A stretch of DNA of 64,000 bases, from the NCBI GenBank assembly GCA_963667515.2, contig CAXXXY010000002.1, positions 248,001 through 312,000 on the forward strand. The letters are read 5' to 3'. The position numbers and the translations under genes are program-made. Source of the DNA: VYDC01 sp963667515 (GTDB taxonomy: Bacteria; Chloroflexota; Dehalococcoidia; UBA2979). The notes beneath the pieces are model-generated. The model saw only the letters and a list, made by a program, of their open reading frames with translations, made no database searches and was not told where the DNA came from. Below are positions 20,258 through 30,100 of the stretch, piece after piece (position 1 is the stretch's first letter; each line of letters starts with the position of its first letter).

Positions 20258-21796
20258 CTACGCGCAGGAGACATACGCTGACTGCGAGCCTCCGAACGTG
20301 ATGCCGTTCGAGAAGCCCTGGTTTGCGAGAGCCGGCGCGCCGTTCACGTTGAGGAACGTCTGCCCGCTCGCGTTCGTCATGCTCAGGCTCGACCCAACGT
20401 CGTTGCTGCCGCACACGAGGCCGTATGCGTCAGCAGCCGATGCCAGGTTGTGGAAGAGCGTCAGGCCGTTCTGGCCCGCGCCAGGAGCGAAGCCCTCTGT
20501 GGTCGCGGCACCGCCGGTGGGTGGCGGCATCATGGTGACCGTGCCGGTCGCCGTGACTGTGCCCGTGCAGCTAATCGCCCGCGAGCCAGCGATTGCGCCG
20601 CCTACGTCGCTCAGCGGAGCCGTCGCAGCGAGCGCGATCGGGCCCGCGAGGGCAGCGATCAGGGTCACACTCCCGGCACCGTTAACCGTCACTGCGGGGC
20701 TACCGATGATAGTCGCGTTGGCGCCGCCTCCAGGGTTCACCTGGATCACGGCAGCGTACGTGCCGTCGGCCACGGGCCCGCCCGAGTCGTCCGCGATATC
20801 AACGGCGACAGTGCTGGCGCCACCGATCTCGACCGTCGGTTGATCCGGTGTCAGCGTGCAGCTCGCCGGGTTACCGCCGAACGCGATGTCGGCGGTCGCG
20901 ATCTTGCCACCGGAGGACGCCGTGATGGTCGCTATCTCGCCGTTGTGGCCGTTCGTACCAGAAGTGATTATGCACCCCGTGGCGGCGGCACCTTCGACGC
21001 TCGTGGTGTCAATCGTCCCACTGTCACACTCCAGGGCGCCATCGCTCGTGCTGTAGATGACTACCGCCGAAGGAATCGCGCTCCCGCCCGAGTCCTTCAC
21101 ACTGGTGCAGAGCACGCCGGTCTCCTGGGTGGTGCTCTCATCCGTAACCGTCGCCGATCTGATGACCTCTGCGGTCACACCTGTGCAGGAGCTACCCCTG
21201 GGGACGGCGGTGAGGATCGACAGCTCAACGGTGCTCGCCGCACCCCGGTACTTGACGTTGGTCGACTTGATCGAGCTGCCCTGGATCGCGGTGAGCGTCG
21301 CGGTGCTCGGACCGACGAACGGAGCCATCCACGTCGCCATGATCCTATTGACGCCGGTAGCCTCGCTAATGTCAGATTCCGCCGATCGATTATTGCCGAC
21401 GGTGGTCGTCGAGTCGTCGTCGACCGTGAAGTCACGGTCGGCCCGACCCATTTCGAGATTAACGTCACCCAATAGGGTGCAGTCCACGGGCACATCAGCA
21501 TCACCAACAAAGGTCGCGCTGTCGCAGGTGGCTCCCGTGTAGTCACCTGTGGTGGCGAGCATGCGGACGTCGTTGAGCGCGAGCATCTCGGCGGTGGCAT
21601 CCTCGAGCGCCCCACCCTCATCCGCGTCGACCGTGACGACCGATTCGCCACCGACGCCGACTGTCTTCTCCAACGGGATGATGCCGTCGATGGCGGCCTC
21701 GGACATCGAGTCGCCGCTGCCGGGCACCGACACGAGGAGGAGCGCGGCGGCCGCAACGGCCAGCGCCACCCCTCCTGAAATCAGTTTCCTAAACAA
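20258..21796 (-). CDS. Large secreted Ig-like surface protein
   Basis: 512 residues with a signal peptide (SGGVALAVAAAALLLVSVPG). The body is acidic, rich in Thr, Ser, Val and Gly, with repeated beta-sandwich-like stretches (VEIGGASTVAVDIADDSGGP, GAGSVTLIAALAGP) that look like bacterial Ig-like domains, and paired cysteines. The last 85 residues (from GFAPGAGQNG to AYVSCA) form a domain also seen at 27.9 kb and, more distantly, at 47.1-47.4 kb. No sorting signal, so surface retention probably depends on partners. First gene of the operon; a pilus- or S-layer-like role is an inference. Confidence 0.75.
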   Translation of the reverse strand: MFRKLISGGVALAVAAAALLLVSVPGSGDSMSEAAIDGIIPLEKTVGVGGESVVTVDADEGGALEDATAEMLALNDVRMLATTGDYTGATCDSATFVGDADVPVDCTLLGDVNLEMGRADRDFTVDDDSTTTVGNNRSAESDISEATGVNRIMATWMAPFVGPSTATLTAIQGSSIKSTNVKYRGAASTVELSILTAVPRGSSCTGVTAEVIRSATVTDESTTQETGVLCTSVKDSGGSAIPSAVVIYSTSDGALECDSGTIDTTSVEGAAATGCIITSGTNGHNGEIATITASSGGKIATADIAFGGNPASCTLTPDQPTVEIGGASTVAVDIADDSGGPVADGTYAAVIQVNPGGGANATIIGSPAVTVNGAGSVTLIAALAGPIALAATAPLSDVGGAIAGSRAISCTGTVTATGTVTMMPPPTGGAATTEGFAPGAGQNGLTLFHNLASAADAYGLVCGSNDVGSSLSMTNASGQTFLNVNGAPALANQGFSNGITFGGSQSAYVSCA

Positions 21797-21818
21797 TCTC
21801 CATCTCCTCTGGAGTCGA

Positions 21819-22277
21819 TCAGGCGATACCTGCTCTCGTCTTCATTTCTGATCCACTGGATCCGGATGCTGATTCGGCCTCCCTGCGCCCCCTCCCGAGT
21901 CCCGGCGCCTGACTGGCGCCCTGCGGCGAGTCCGTTCGCATCCCGGCCGTCTGGCCGCGCTCCGGCCTTGCATCGCTCGAGCGGGACGCCAGGACAAAGG
22001 CGGCCGCCACGAACCGGGCACGAACTGCGATCCAGTCGAGCGCGTCTCCGCCCGCAGCCTCCTGGTGGCAGCGCCACGCGAGCGTCTCGGCGTTGACGGA
22101 CAGACTCGCGCGGTCCCCGCCGTGGAGCGGACAGGCCGCGCGGCGCTGGCGGCCCGAGCCGCGCAGCTCGACACCGGCGTAGACGGCCTCCAGCGTCAGG
22201 CGGCCGCGGACGTGATCGCGCCAGTACGCGGCGAGCGCTGCCGGCGGCGCGGAGGGTGCGAGGGGCGAGATGGTCAT
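21819..22277 (-). CDS. CHC2-type zinc-finger primase fragment
   Basis: 152 residues from the ATG at 22277. Residues about 15-70 (AAYWRDHVRGRLTLEAVYAG, then CPLHGGDRASLSVN, then WRCHQEAAGGDALDWI) match the N-terminal zinc-binding domain of DnaG-like and phage primases: C-x2-H and a second C pair in which the last Cys is replaced (CHQ). The family continues into a Toprim domain, but here the sequence ends in a Ser/Arg/Gly-rich tail. Matching pieces are at 24123-24203 and 36341-36419, so this is probably a broken-off half. Iteron-like repeats lie 200 bases upstream. Confidence 0.55.
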   Translation of the reverse strand: MTISPLAPSAPPAALAAYWRDHVRGRLTLEAVYAGVELRGSGRQRRAACPLHGGDRASLSVNAETLAWRCHQEAAGGDALDWIAVRARFVAAAFVLASRSSDARPERGQTAGMRTDSPQGASQAPGLGRGRREAESASGSSGSEMKTRAGIA

Positions 22278-22473
22278 CCTGATTCTGTTCAGGGGAGAGC
22301 TGGTGTGCCGTGTTTCGCGGGAATCGTAGCAGGTCCCGGAGACCATCGCGCCCCGCACGACGACGGGGCGCTCCGGCGAAACACGACCAACCCCCTGGAC
22401 AGGGAACGGATGGCCACGCCCCGAGGGTAGCATGGTCCCGGAAGTCGCGGGAGGCGGGAGACACGCACCAAAC

Positions 22474-22604
22474 GTAGCAGTGAACCGCACCCCCGGATCC
22501 GTCGCGGGGGGTGCGGTTCGCTGCTACGTTCGCGAGGGGACAAGTGCGGTTCGTTGCTACGTTTGGTGCGGTTCGTTGCTACCGGGGGTGCGGTTCACTG
22601 CTAC
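22474..22604. repeat. Iteron-like repeats, GTGCGGTTCRYTGCTAC
   Basis: Five 17-base copies: one inverted (22474-22490) and four direct (22511-22527, 22544-22560, 22566-22582, 22588-22604). The last three are spaced exactly 22 bases apart, two helical turns. A relatively AT-rich stretch follows (22605-22640). This is the layout of a plasmid origin with iterons; a partition site or multi-site operator is the alternative. Confidence 0.6.
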
Positions 22605-24029
22605 ACTTTCAGCCGATTTCGTATCTGGATTATGTTCCACCGATCGCGCGCGCGCGCAGAAGTGCCCCATAAGGGGCGGGCGCTCCCCTCAGCGCGCCTC
22701 CCGCCCCGTTGGGGGGCGGTCGGGGGGAGCGCCCTCAGAACAGACATAAGAACTCACCCCTAGGCCCCGTCCGGGCCCGCCAGCGCGCCGGCCAATCCGC
22801 CGCTGCTGACAGCGGAGCTCGGGGCGCTGGCGCGGTGTCTCCTCCGAGGGGGGCATCTCCCCCCGTCCCCCGGCAGCAGCTCAGCAAGATGCGCCGCGCC
22901 TACGGAGGTCCTCGCCTTCGGAGCCCGTCGGCGCGCCGGCGGCGGGCTCGCCACCTCGGCGCAGGTCTGAGGTGGACTCCGGCATGGCCGGCGAGCCGCG
23001 CCGGATCGCACCCATGGGGCCTGTCGCCGGGTGGCCCGTCCGCGGGGGCGCACTCCCCGCCGGACCGGCGCCGCGCCAGCGCACCTGTCTTGAGCCTCCC
23101 CCACCCTCGCGCGGGTGCTAGGGGTGCCCCCTGCAGGCCGTGGGGCGGAGGCGGAGGGGAGCGGCTCGGCGGGGGGCAAGGGGTGGGTCTAGCGGTCGAT
23201 CGCTGATCCCTCTGGTGCTCCGGATCCGGAGCGTCCCGGATCGATCATACCGCGTCGGGCCACGATCGGATCAGCGGGCGGGCCGGTGACGTCCGACCTC
23301 GCCTCGCGGGGCCCAAGCTAGGCAACTGAGGGGCCGCGTACGCGCGCCCGCGCCCCCGCGGGCACACGAGATGCGGGACCGGGGGGGAGCTGCTGAGCGG
23401 GGGGGTCGGCCACTCTGCCAGGTGGGCCGACCGTCTGTGCACGCGGTGTGCGCGCTCCGGTCCCTTCTCGTCCGGCGAGGCTCCGGGGAGGCCCTCGAGG
23501 CGTGACGTAGCGGCCGCCATCCGGCCCTCGAGCTCGGGACTGAGGGGCCCCCTGGTCGCCGGCGGCGAAGAGGGCCGCCCTCGCCGCGCTGATCGGCGCC
23601 CCGCAACCACCTCCCTCCGGCTGCTGCCGGGTGAGCCGTGCTGGCCGCGTAGCGGTCCGCTGATCGGCGCCGGCTGAGCGGGTGCCGCGAGGGAATCCCC
23701 TCCAGGCCGCGTCCTGCCCCCCAAAAACCCAAATCGCACAAGGGGCCCGCAAGCCTCAGACACACGGGCGGGGGCGCACCCACCCGCGTCTCGCCTGCGC
23801 GGATCGCGCGGGATCGCGTGGATCGGTGAGCCGCGACCGCTTCCGGTGTGCGCCGGGACGACGGGCCGGCCGGGCAGTACGTTCGCTGGAGCATCCCGAG
23901 GTGCGTCCCGCATCGTCCCGCGTGCGGGTTCTCCGCGAGGATGCGGCCGCCGATCCCGCAGTCACCCCGATCGTGCCAGGCCATCGCGCCGTCGGTCGCC
24001 GAGTGGTACGGCGCGACGTCGCCGGGCGT
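22605..24029. other. Non-coding or degraded region
   Basis: About 1.4 kb with no frame that resembles a known or plausible protein; frames are long only because stops are rare at this GC. It holds several G- and C-runs and inverted GC-rich blocks. Lies between the iterons and a primase fragment, so it is probably decayed mobile-element DNA. Confidence 0.5.
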
Positions 24030-24206
24030 GGCGCCGCTCCCCCCCCCCGCCTTCGGGAGGACCGCCGCGGCCAGCGCGATCGCGGCGCGCCAGGCGTCGC
24101 CGCGGAGCGGCTCGCCGGGCCGCACGAGCCGGGCCCGAGCTGCGATCCAGTCGAGCGCGTCTCCGCCCGCAGCCTCCTGGTGGCAGCGCCACGCGAGCGT
24201 CTCTCG
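24030..24206 (-). pseudogene. Primase gene fragment
   Basis: Reads ETLAWRCHQEAAGGDALDWI, then ARARLVRPGEPLRGDAWRAA. The first part matches the CHC2 fragment at 22008-22088 (81 bases, three differences); the second matches 36341-36419 (79 bases, one difference). It therefore bridges the two other pieces and shows that all derive from one gene. Similarity stops at a run of nine or ten C near 24050. Confidence 0.7.
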
Positions 24207-24465
24207 ACGATGTGCCCTAGGGACCGCGGCTGCCTCGTCTCCAGTTGCGTACGGGATCCAGGTGACGTGCCCGCCCCCCCGCCGAGGGGGCGGGATCCCC
24301 CCCGCGCTGGCCGCTGAGCGCCGGGGATACCGGGGCGTGGTGAATCCGCCCGCACCGCGGCCCTACAGCCTGGTCGGCGGCCGTGGGCGCGCAGCAGTGC
24401 GACCGCTCCGCTCGAGGTGGCTCCGACGGCGGTGACGACGACGCCGGCGGCCGCCAGTCACTCGC

Positions 24466-24673
24466 TCACGAGTCGCTGCGGCGTGCGATCCGGGCGGCCT
24501 GTGAGGTCGACACGGCGGCCGCGTCGTCCAAGACGCGCCGCATCCAGTCGGTGCGCGGGAGGCCGGCGCGGGAGGCCGGCGCGCGAGGCGGCGGCGTCCC
24601 AGCTCTCGCCCTCGGCGGGCGTGACGTGGACGGCGACGCGCCGGGAGCGCCTCGCGGGAAGCGTGGCGGTCAT
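24466..24673 (-). pseudogene. Ribbon-helix-helix protein broken by a 13-base duplication
   Basis: ATG at 24673. Reads TLPARRSRRVAVHVTPAEG then ESWDAAASRAGLP, typical of a small Arc/MetJ-like DNA-binding protein. A 13-base unit, CGCGGGAGGCCGG on the plus strand, is duplicated at 24554-24566 and 24567-24579. Deleting one copy restores RTDWMRRVLDDAAAVSTSQ to a stop at 24466, giving about 64 residues. As it stands the C-terminal helix is lost. Confidence 0.6.
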
Positions 24674-24844
24674 GGGCGGTCTGGAGTGTATCGGGGGCGA
24701 GCCGCGGGGGTGTAGCGACGGGCTTTGCGGGTGGGTGCTAATAACGCTTATCGGTAGCTTGTAGGGGGCACCGCATGGGGGTCCGTCCCCCCGTACCCGC
24801 CCCGCCACGGACCGCCTCCTCGAGGGGGCAGAGAGGACGCACCA

Positions 24845-25840
24845 ATGGTACGCACCGCTTCCGGAGTGCCCGAGCTCTCACCACACCCGGCGCCCCGCGT
24901 TCTCCCGTCCGACGTCCTGGCCGCGGTCGCCGACTCTCGTGCCCCGAACACCGTGCGCGTCCAGCGCGGGCAGTGGCGCCGCTTCGAGGACTGGTGCAGG
25001 CCACGCCAGCTCCACTCCCTCGGTGCCGCGCCGGCCGACGTCGCCGCCTACCTGGTCGAGGCCTCCGAGGCCGGCCGCGCCGTCGCCACCATCCGGAGCT
25101 ACGCCGCCTCGATCGCCGCGGCGCACGCCGCCGCCGGCCTTCCCTCGCCCACGGCCGACGAGGTCGTGAAGCGCACGATCGCCGGACTCGCCCGACGCGC
25201 CGTCCGCCACGGCGTGAGGCAGCGGCAGGCCGCCGCCCTCACCGCCGAGGCCCTGGCGGCGATCGTGGCCACCGCCACCATCCCGCGCCGCAGCCGCGGC
25301 GGCGCCCTCGAGACACCCGAGGGCGCCGCGCTCCGCGCAGCCGTCGACGTCGCCCTGGTCCACGTCATGCGCGACGCGCTGCTACGCCGCTCGGAGGCGG
25401 CCGCGCTCACCTGGGCCGATGTCGAGCACGCCGGCGCCGGCTCGAGCTCGGGCCGGCTCACGCTGCGCTCGAGCAAGACCGACCAGGAGGGCGGGGGCGC
25501 CGTCCTCTACCTCTCTCAGGCCACGATGGCGCGCCTCGAGGCGATCCGTCCGGAGGATGCGTCCTCCGCGGCCTCCGTGTTCAGGCTCGGCCCCCAGCAG
25601 CTCGCGCGCCGCCTCGCGGCCGCGGCGCGTGCCGCCGGCCTCGGCGAGGGCTTCACGGGGCACTCCGCCCGCGTCGGGATGGCGCGCGACCTGGCGGCCG
25701 CCGGCGCCGAGCTCCCGGAGCTGATGCAGGCCGGCCGCTGGGCGAGCTCGCAGATGCCGGCTCGCTACACCCGTCGCGAGTCGGCCAGCCGCTCAGCCGT
25801 CGCCCGCTACTACGGCGAGACGGCTCCGCGTGGACGGTAG
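24845..25840 (+). CDS. Tyrosine recombinase/integrase
   Basis: 331 residues. The N-terminal SAM-like core-binding domain (about 30-125) precedes the catalytic domain with Arg181/182 in LLRRSEAAALTW, Lys211 in SSKTDQEG, His273-x2-Arg276 in GHSARVGMA, Trp299 in GRWASSQ and the nucleophile Tyr308 in PARYTRRES. All catalytic positions are present. It could move the surrounding element or resolve plasmid dimers. The ribosome site AGAGGACG precedes the ATG. The closest match in style is XerD-like integrases of high-GC plasmids and phages. No attachment site was found; the tRNA-Ser 3' end is not repeated at the right side. Confidence 0.92.
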   Translation: MVRTASGVPELSPHPAPRVLPSDVLAAVADSRAPNTVRVQRGQWRRFEDWCRPRQLHSLGAAPADVAAYLVEASEAGRAVATIRSYAASIAAAHAAAGLPSPTADEVVKRTIAGLARRAVRHGVRQRQAAALTAEALAAIVATATIPRRSRGGALETPEGAALRAAVDVALVHVMRDALLRRSEAAALTWADVEHAGAGSSSGRLTLRSSKTDQEGGGAVLYLSQATMARLEAIRPEDASSAASVFRLGPQQLARRLAAAARAAGLGEGFTGHSARVGMARDLAAAGAELPELMQAGRWASSQMPARYTRRESASRSAVARYYGETAPRGR

Positions 25841-26548
25841 TAGACGGGCTGCGCGGGGGGCATACCCCCTCCGGACACACCGTCCCTCTGACCTAGACCG
25901 TCCATCGGGGACACCGTGACAGGGACCGCGACGTGCGCGTATGGTCGGCCCGCTCACCACGAGCGGATCACACGAGCGCCGCCAGGGGCAGGGGCCCTCT
26001 CGGGCCTCCCTGCGGCGCCTGATCCCGGTCGGCCGGACGAAGGGGACCGCTGCGGATGCTCCGCGCGCCGCGCCCCTCGTCGAGCGGCGTCAGCGCGGCG
26101 AATCTGCGCCGATTCGCCTGCCGACGCGCCCGATTCGCCGCGCCGTCAGACCGCATAGGCGCCGAGCATCCTAGATCCGCCGGCGTGTCTGCCACCGCGG
26201 CGGCGACGGCACTGGGGGGGATTCGCGGGGGCGGCGTGTCGCCAGCACGGGGGTCGCCCATCGCCCCCGCGATCCGGCAGTGCCGGCGCCAAGCTGCGAG
26301 CCCCCGGTCATACGAGCACAACCTCTCTGTCCGCGCCCTACGAGATCCGCCCGGATCGCGGCGCTGAGCCGCCGGAGGCGTGCGAGACCGCCGGGGGGGA
26401 CCCGGGGCGGTGGCGTGAGGCCGGCCTTCGGATTCAGGCCGCAGAATCGCAAGTGAGCGGCCCGCGCGGCCGGTGTCCGCTCGAACTCACCTGGATCCGC
26501 TACCGCCGCGGCGATAGTGGGGCTTTTTTTGAGGGGGGGGGGCGTGCC
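25841..26548. other. Non-coding region
   Basis: About 700 bases without a recognisable gene. Contains a T7 run at 26524-26530 and a G10 run at 26533-26542 just downstream of the 26.5 kb surface gene on the minus strand. Nothing else was identified. Confidence 0.5.
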
Positions 26549-27203
26549 TCAGCGAACCCGCACGAAGACGATGTCGTCGCGGTCGACCAGCAGGTACCTG
26601 GAGACGAAGTCCGGTGCCGCCGGCACGTAGACGCGGTAGCTCTGGGTGGGCACGTCGAAGTACGAGACCGACTCCACGTCGCGGGGGATCGTGGCAACCG
26701 CCTGCTCGATCGGCGTCGCCGAGGCGCCCGTCCAGCGCAGCACACCGAGGCCCGGGCCCGTTGGTAGCTCACCGACGAACGTCCCGAACGTGGCGTCCGG
26801 GACCGATGAGAGATCGAGGCGCTGCGTGCCGGACGCCTGCCACGCCTGCGTCTGCGCGGCGGGCGATCCCTCGTCCACCTCCCCGGCGAGAAGCAGGAAG
26901 CTCACCGGGGCAGCCCTCCGTGCCGCAACCGGTCCTTCGTGGATGCGGCGGCCACGGTGACGACGTAGAAGCCGAGCCCGCCCGAGGGGCGTCACATCGT
27001 CCGTGCCGCAGGTGACGTCGGAGACGATCGCACGCACCTTCAGGGGAGTTGCGCCGCCGGTCGCCGGGAGAGATGAAGCCGTAGAAGATCGAGGCGTCCG
27101 CCTCCTGCGCATGTGCGCGGGAGGCGGACGCCCCAGATGAGGCCACGAGGGCCAGGCCGGCGGCGATGGCGAACGCTGCGACGAGCGTCGAGCGGATAGC
27201 CAT
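26549..27203 (-). pseudogene. Frameshifted paralogue of the small secreted protein
   Basis: ATG at 27203 gives the same signal peptide as the 18916-19566 gene (AIRSTLVAAFAIAAG, cleavage near SRAHAQ). The frame changes around 27055 and again between about 26910 and 27000, after which RLDLSSVPDATFGTFVGELP and the ending DRDDIVFVRVR match the intact paralogue closely. At least two indels separate the parts. It may be decaying or the consensus may be wrong. Confidence 0.7.
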
Positions 27204-27225
27204 GCCGCCAACCACTACGCGAGCG

Positions 27226-27747
27226 CTAGCGGACCCGGCCGGTCACCGAGCGCGCACCCGCGAGCATCGCCACGGCGAGGGCGCCGAGGCCAAGCGCGAG
27301 CCACGGGCTCGAGGACGACGTGCCGGCGAGGCCGGCGTTGCCGGTCTCCGGCGGCTTCGGCGTCATGGTCTCCGTCGGCGTCTCACCCATGCTGCCCATG
27401 TCATAGGTCAGCGTGACTTCGGACGCGAGGCCGGGACTCCAGGCCACCGTCTCGTTGGCGGCATTGCCGTCAACCGTGAAGGTGATCTCGGAGCCGGCGG
27501 CGGCGCCACACTCACCGTCGTCGATCTGGACGAACCACACCGAAGTGGCCGCGTCGACCGCGGCGGTCTCGCAGACCACCCCGTCGACGGAGGCGACGAT
27601 CACCGAGTCCGCGGCCGGAGCCGGTCCCCAGAGAAGAGTCGGCGCCTGTGCGTGGGCGGACGGCGCGGAGGCGAGACCGGCGCTGAGCAGAAGGGCCGCG
27701 AGAGCGACCACCCCACCCAGCCGGGTCAGGCCCTTGCTGAGAATCAT
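27226..27747 (-). CDS. Surface protein with PPETG sorting signal
   Basis: 173 residues, intact paralogue of the 19591-20130 gene. ATG at 27747 behind GGGGAGGAA. Signal peptide GGVVALAALLLSAGLA, mature domain with the same cysteine pair (DGVVCETA, DDGECGAA) and C-terminal PPETGNAG, hydrophobic helix PWLALGLGALAVAMLAG and RSVTGRVR. The tail is almost identical to the other copy while the mature domain differs more, suggesting selection for recognition by the same sortase. No sortase gene is in this second operon. Confidence 0.8.
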   Translation of the reverse strand: MILSKGLTRLGGVVALAALLLSAGLASAPSAHAQAPTLLWGPAPAADSVIVASVDGVVCETAAVDAATSVWFVQIDDGECGAAAGSEITFTVDGNAANETVAWSPGLASEVTLTYDMGSMGETPTETMTPKPPETGNAGLAGTSSSSPWLALGLGALAVAMLAGARSVTGRVR

Positions 27748-27800
27748 TCGTTCCTCCCCTGTGCCCGTGCGGGACATGCATCCCGCCCGTCAGTTCTGTT

Positions 27801-27843
27801 CACAGCCCCCGGACCGCGCGCTCGGCGCGATCCGGGGGCTGTG
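27801..27843 (-). promoter_or_regulatory. Intercistronic hairpin, second operon copy
   Basis: CACAGCCCCCGGA pairs fully with TCCGGGGGCTGTG across an inner GCGCG/CGCGC-type stem. It is in the same place as the hairpin at 20188-20228, and the two arms have changed together. Confidence 0.6.
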
Positions 27844-27874
27844 GTTGCTGCTGCCTTAGCAGCTGCTCACGCAG

Positions 27875-30093
27875 CTACGGGCAGGACACGTACGCGCCCG
27901 TGAGGGCGATCGGGAACTCGACGTTGTCGGTGAACCCGCTGTTCACGAAGGCCGGCGCACCCACGGCGTAGATGGCACTGCTGCCGTCCATGAGCGTGAG
28001 GCTGACCGACGTGCCGGTCTGGTCGCCACAGCCGATGAGCCCGAGGGCGTCATCGATGCTGGACAGGTCGGTGAAGGTCACCACACCAGACTGGCCCGCC
28101 GACGGGTTGAACCCGACGATGGCCGCATCAGGCGTCTCCGGCTCAACCGGCTCAACCGGCTCAACCGGCTCAACCGGCTCAACCGGCTCAACAACCGGCT
28201 CAGGCGGAGCAACCGGCTCCTCAGCCTCCTCGGCGATGGCGATCGCCCGCTGATCGGCAGCTGCGTGCCGTCCGCCCGTTGCCGGCGTCTTCGTCCGCGA
28301 CGAGGAACTCGACCACGCCCGGCGTGGACGGCGCGAGGTAGGTGAACTTCGCACGCCCGTCGCTGGTCTTGGTCGCGTCAGACGATCGCAGCCTTGATGA
28401 TCTTCACCACCGCCGCGGTCTGGACACCTCGATGGACACTTGCCCACGCGGACTGCCCTCGTCGTCGAGCACGGTGATGTTCACCGTGAGCTCGGTGGAC
28501 GGGTCGATCCGCTCGGGAGCGTCGGTCTCGATGGTCGCCGGCGGGCCGCCGACCTGGATCTCGACCCGTCAGCCGTCGTTGGCGTAGGTCACGGCCGGCC
28601 GTCGGTAGGCCGTCGTCGAGCGCCACGGTGATCGTGTGCGTGCGGGCGCGTGCCGTCGTCGTTGCCGCACTCACACACTGGCCGGTCGTTCCGTCACGCC
28701 GGACCTGGATGACGCACTGGCCGTCGCGTTGGTGCCGGCGTCGACTCGAAAGGTGAGTCACCGGCGTCGTCCAGCCATCGTTGTCACCCGCCCTTTCGGG
28801 TCGCCACAGGCCGGGATGTCGCCCTTCTGTTCGACCGGACCGTCGCCATCCTTGTCGACGTTGTTGTTGTCGTTAAGCTGTCGCAATCACGCCATCTTCG
28901 GATCCAGGCTTGGTCCGCGGCGCGATCCCGCCCTGCGCCTTGACGCTGCGCGCGGTCTGGTTCGCGACCGGGGTTGCCGCCGGCGTCGGTGCGGTCACGA
29001 CGATGAACGTCGACCGCCGACCGCGACCGAGATCGCCGACTGCTCCGCAGCTCGGCGGAGATGTCTTGACCGGCGCCGAACAGGTGATCGTCCGTGCCGT
29101 CGTGCGCGCCGATGGTCCACCGTCACGGTGGATCGTGGCGTGCCCCCGGCGCCGGTCGCCACGACACGGGCGTAGCCCGCCGGCGGTCGACCGTCCGCGT
29201 CGCCAGTCGTCGTCGCTCGTGCACCTGTCGCCGGACGTCGCTGGAGCATCCGTCGCCGTCGCTGGTTCTCGAGCAGACCAAGCGTGCCGTGATCGCTGGT
29301 CACGGGTGCGTCCGCCGTCGATGAGACGTGGTGGCCGCGTTGGGTGACTCACCGGTCCACCGTCGGACAGTCAAGGGCCGTGGCTTCGAGCCCGTCGTCA
29401 GGTTGATGCGTCAGGAGATCGCCCTTGCCGGCGCCTCGGTTGTTCCGTCCAGCGTGAGCCGTCAGCGATGATCGTCGTGGCGTCGAGGTCCTGCGCCCTC
29501 CGATGTCGGCTTGCGTTGATCGCCTTCGTAATCGGCCGTGACGTGGCCGACAGCGAGGTCGGTAACCGGCCGCCCAACCTTGACGGTGATGCGTTGGTGT
29601 CCTCAGGTCGTCGGACCAGCGCCGCCGGTCCGGATCCGCGTCGGTGACTTGACGAAGATGACGCCCTTGCCCGGGAGTCGTCGTCGATCTTCAGTGCCGC
29701 TGCACCGTGAACGCTCCGTCGGGTTGGCATCTTGTCGCGGGTGTCGACGTCACACGCCCTTTGTCGCTCTGCGCCGGCATCGCACACGAATGCTCTGGCC
29801 GTCGTCGCTTCGCGTCCGTGGGTGAACGACGCGGAAGCCGAAGCCCCGTCGCTTCGATCGTGAATCGCACGTATCAGGCCGTCGCCGGCGTTGATGTAGA
29901 CGGTGTCGCCGTTGTCCACCGTGGCGTGCTTCGGATACCGACTGACGTCCGGCCGTCAGGCACTTCGTTGCCGCCGGTGGCGGTGAGCCCGCACCGTCGC
30001 CTCGGCCGTTGGGGTCGAGGACGCGGACAGCATCAACGCGACGGCCACCGCGAAGGCGGCGACGCCGGCGAGGCCGTACGCTCCCAGCTTCAT
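27875..30093 (-). pseudogene. Large secreted surface protein, many frameshifts
   Basis: ATG at 30093 gives a signal peptide (GLAGVAAFAVAVALMLS). Protein-like stretches then appear in different frames, for example TATGGNEVPDGRTSVGIRST and VDNGDTVYINAGDGLIRA, indicating six or more indels. The last 190 residues are open: a Pro-Val-Glu repeat, then GFNPSAGQSGVVTFTDLSS to TGAYVSCP, the domain that ends the 20258-21796 protein. It is the first gene of the second operon copy. True decay and poor consensus in a repetitive gene cannot be told apart here. Confidence 0.6.
28135..28200 (-). repeat. Tandem 9-base repeat coding (PVE)n
   Basis: Six or so copies of CTCAACCGG on the plus strand, encoding Pro-Val-Glu repeats on the minus strand just before the conserved C-terminal domain. 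A flexible spacer prone to length change. Confidence 0.85.
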
Positions 30094-30100
30094 TACGTAT

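Noticed and set aside
22474..22604. CRISPR array
   Set aside because: Repeats are 17 bases with 5-16 base gaps and one is inverted; no spacers of CRISPR size and no cas genes.
28135..28200. CRISPR or satellite DNA
   Set aside because: Nine-base units in frame code for a Pro-Val-Glu linker.
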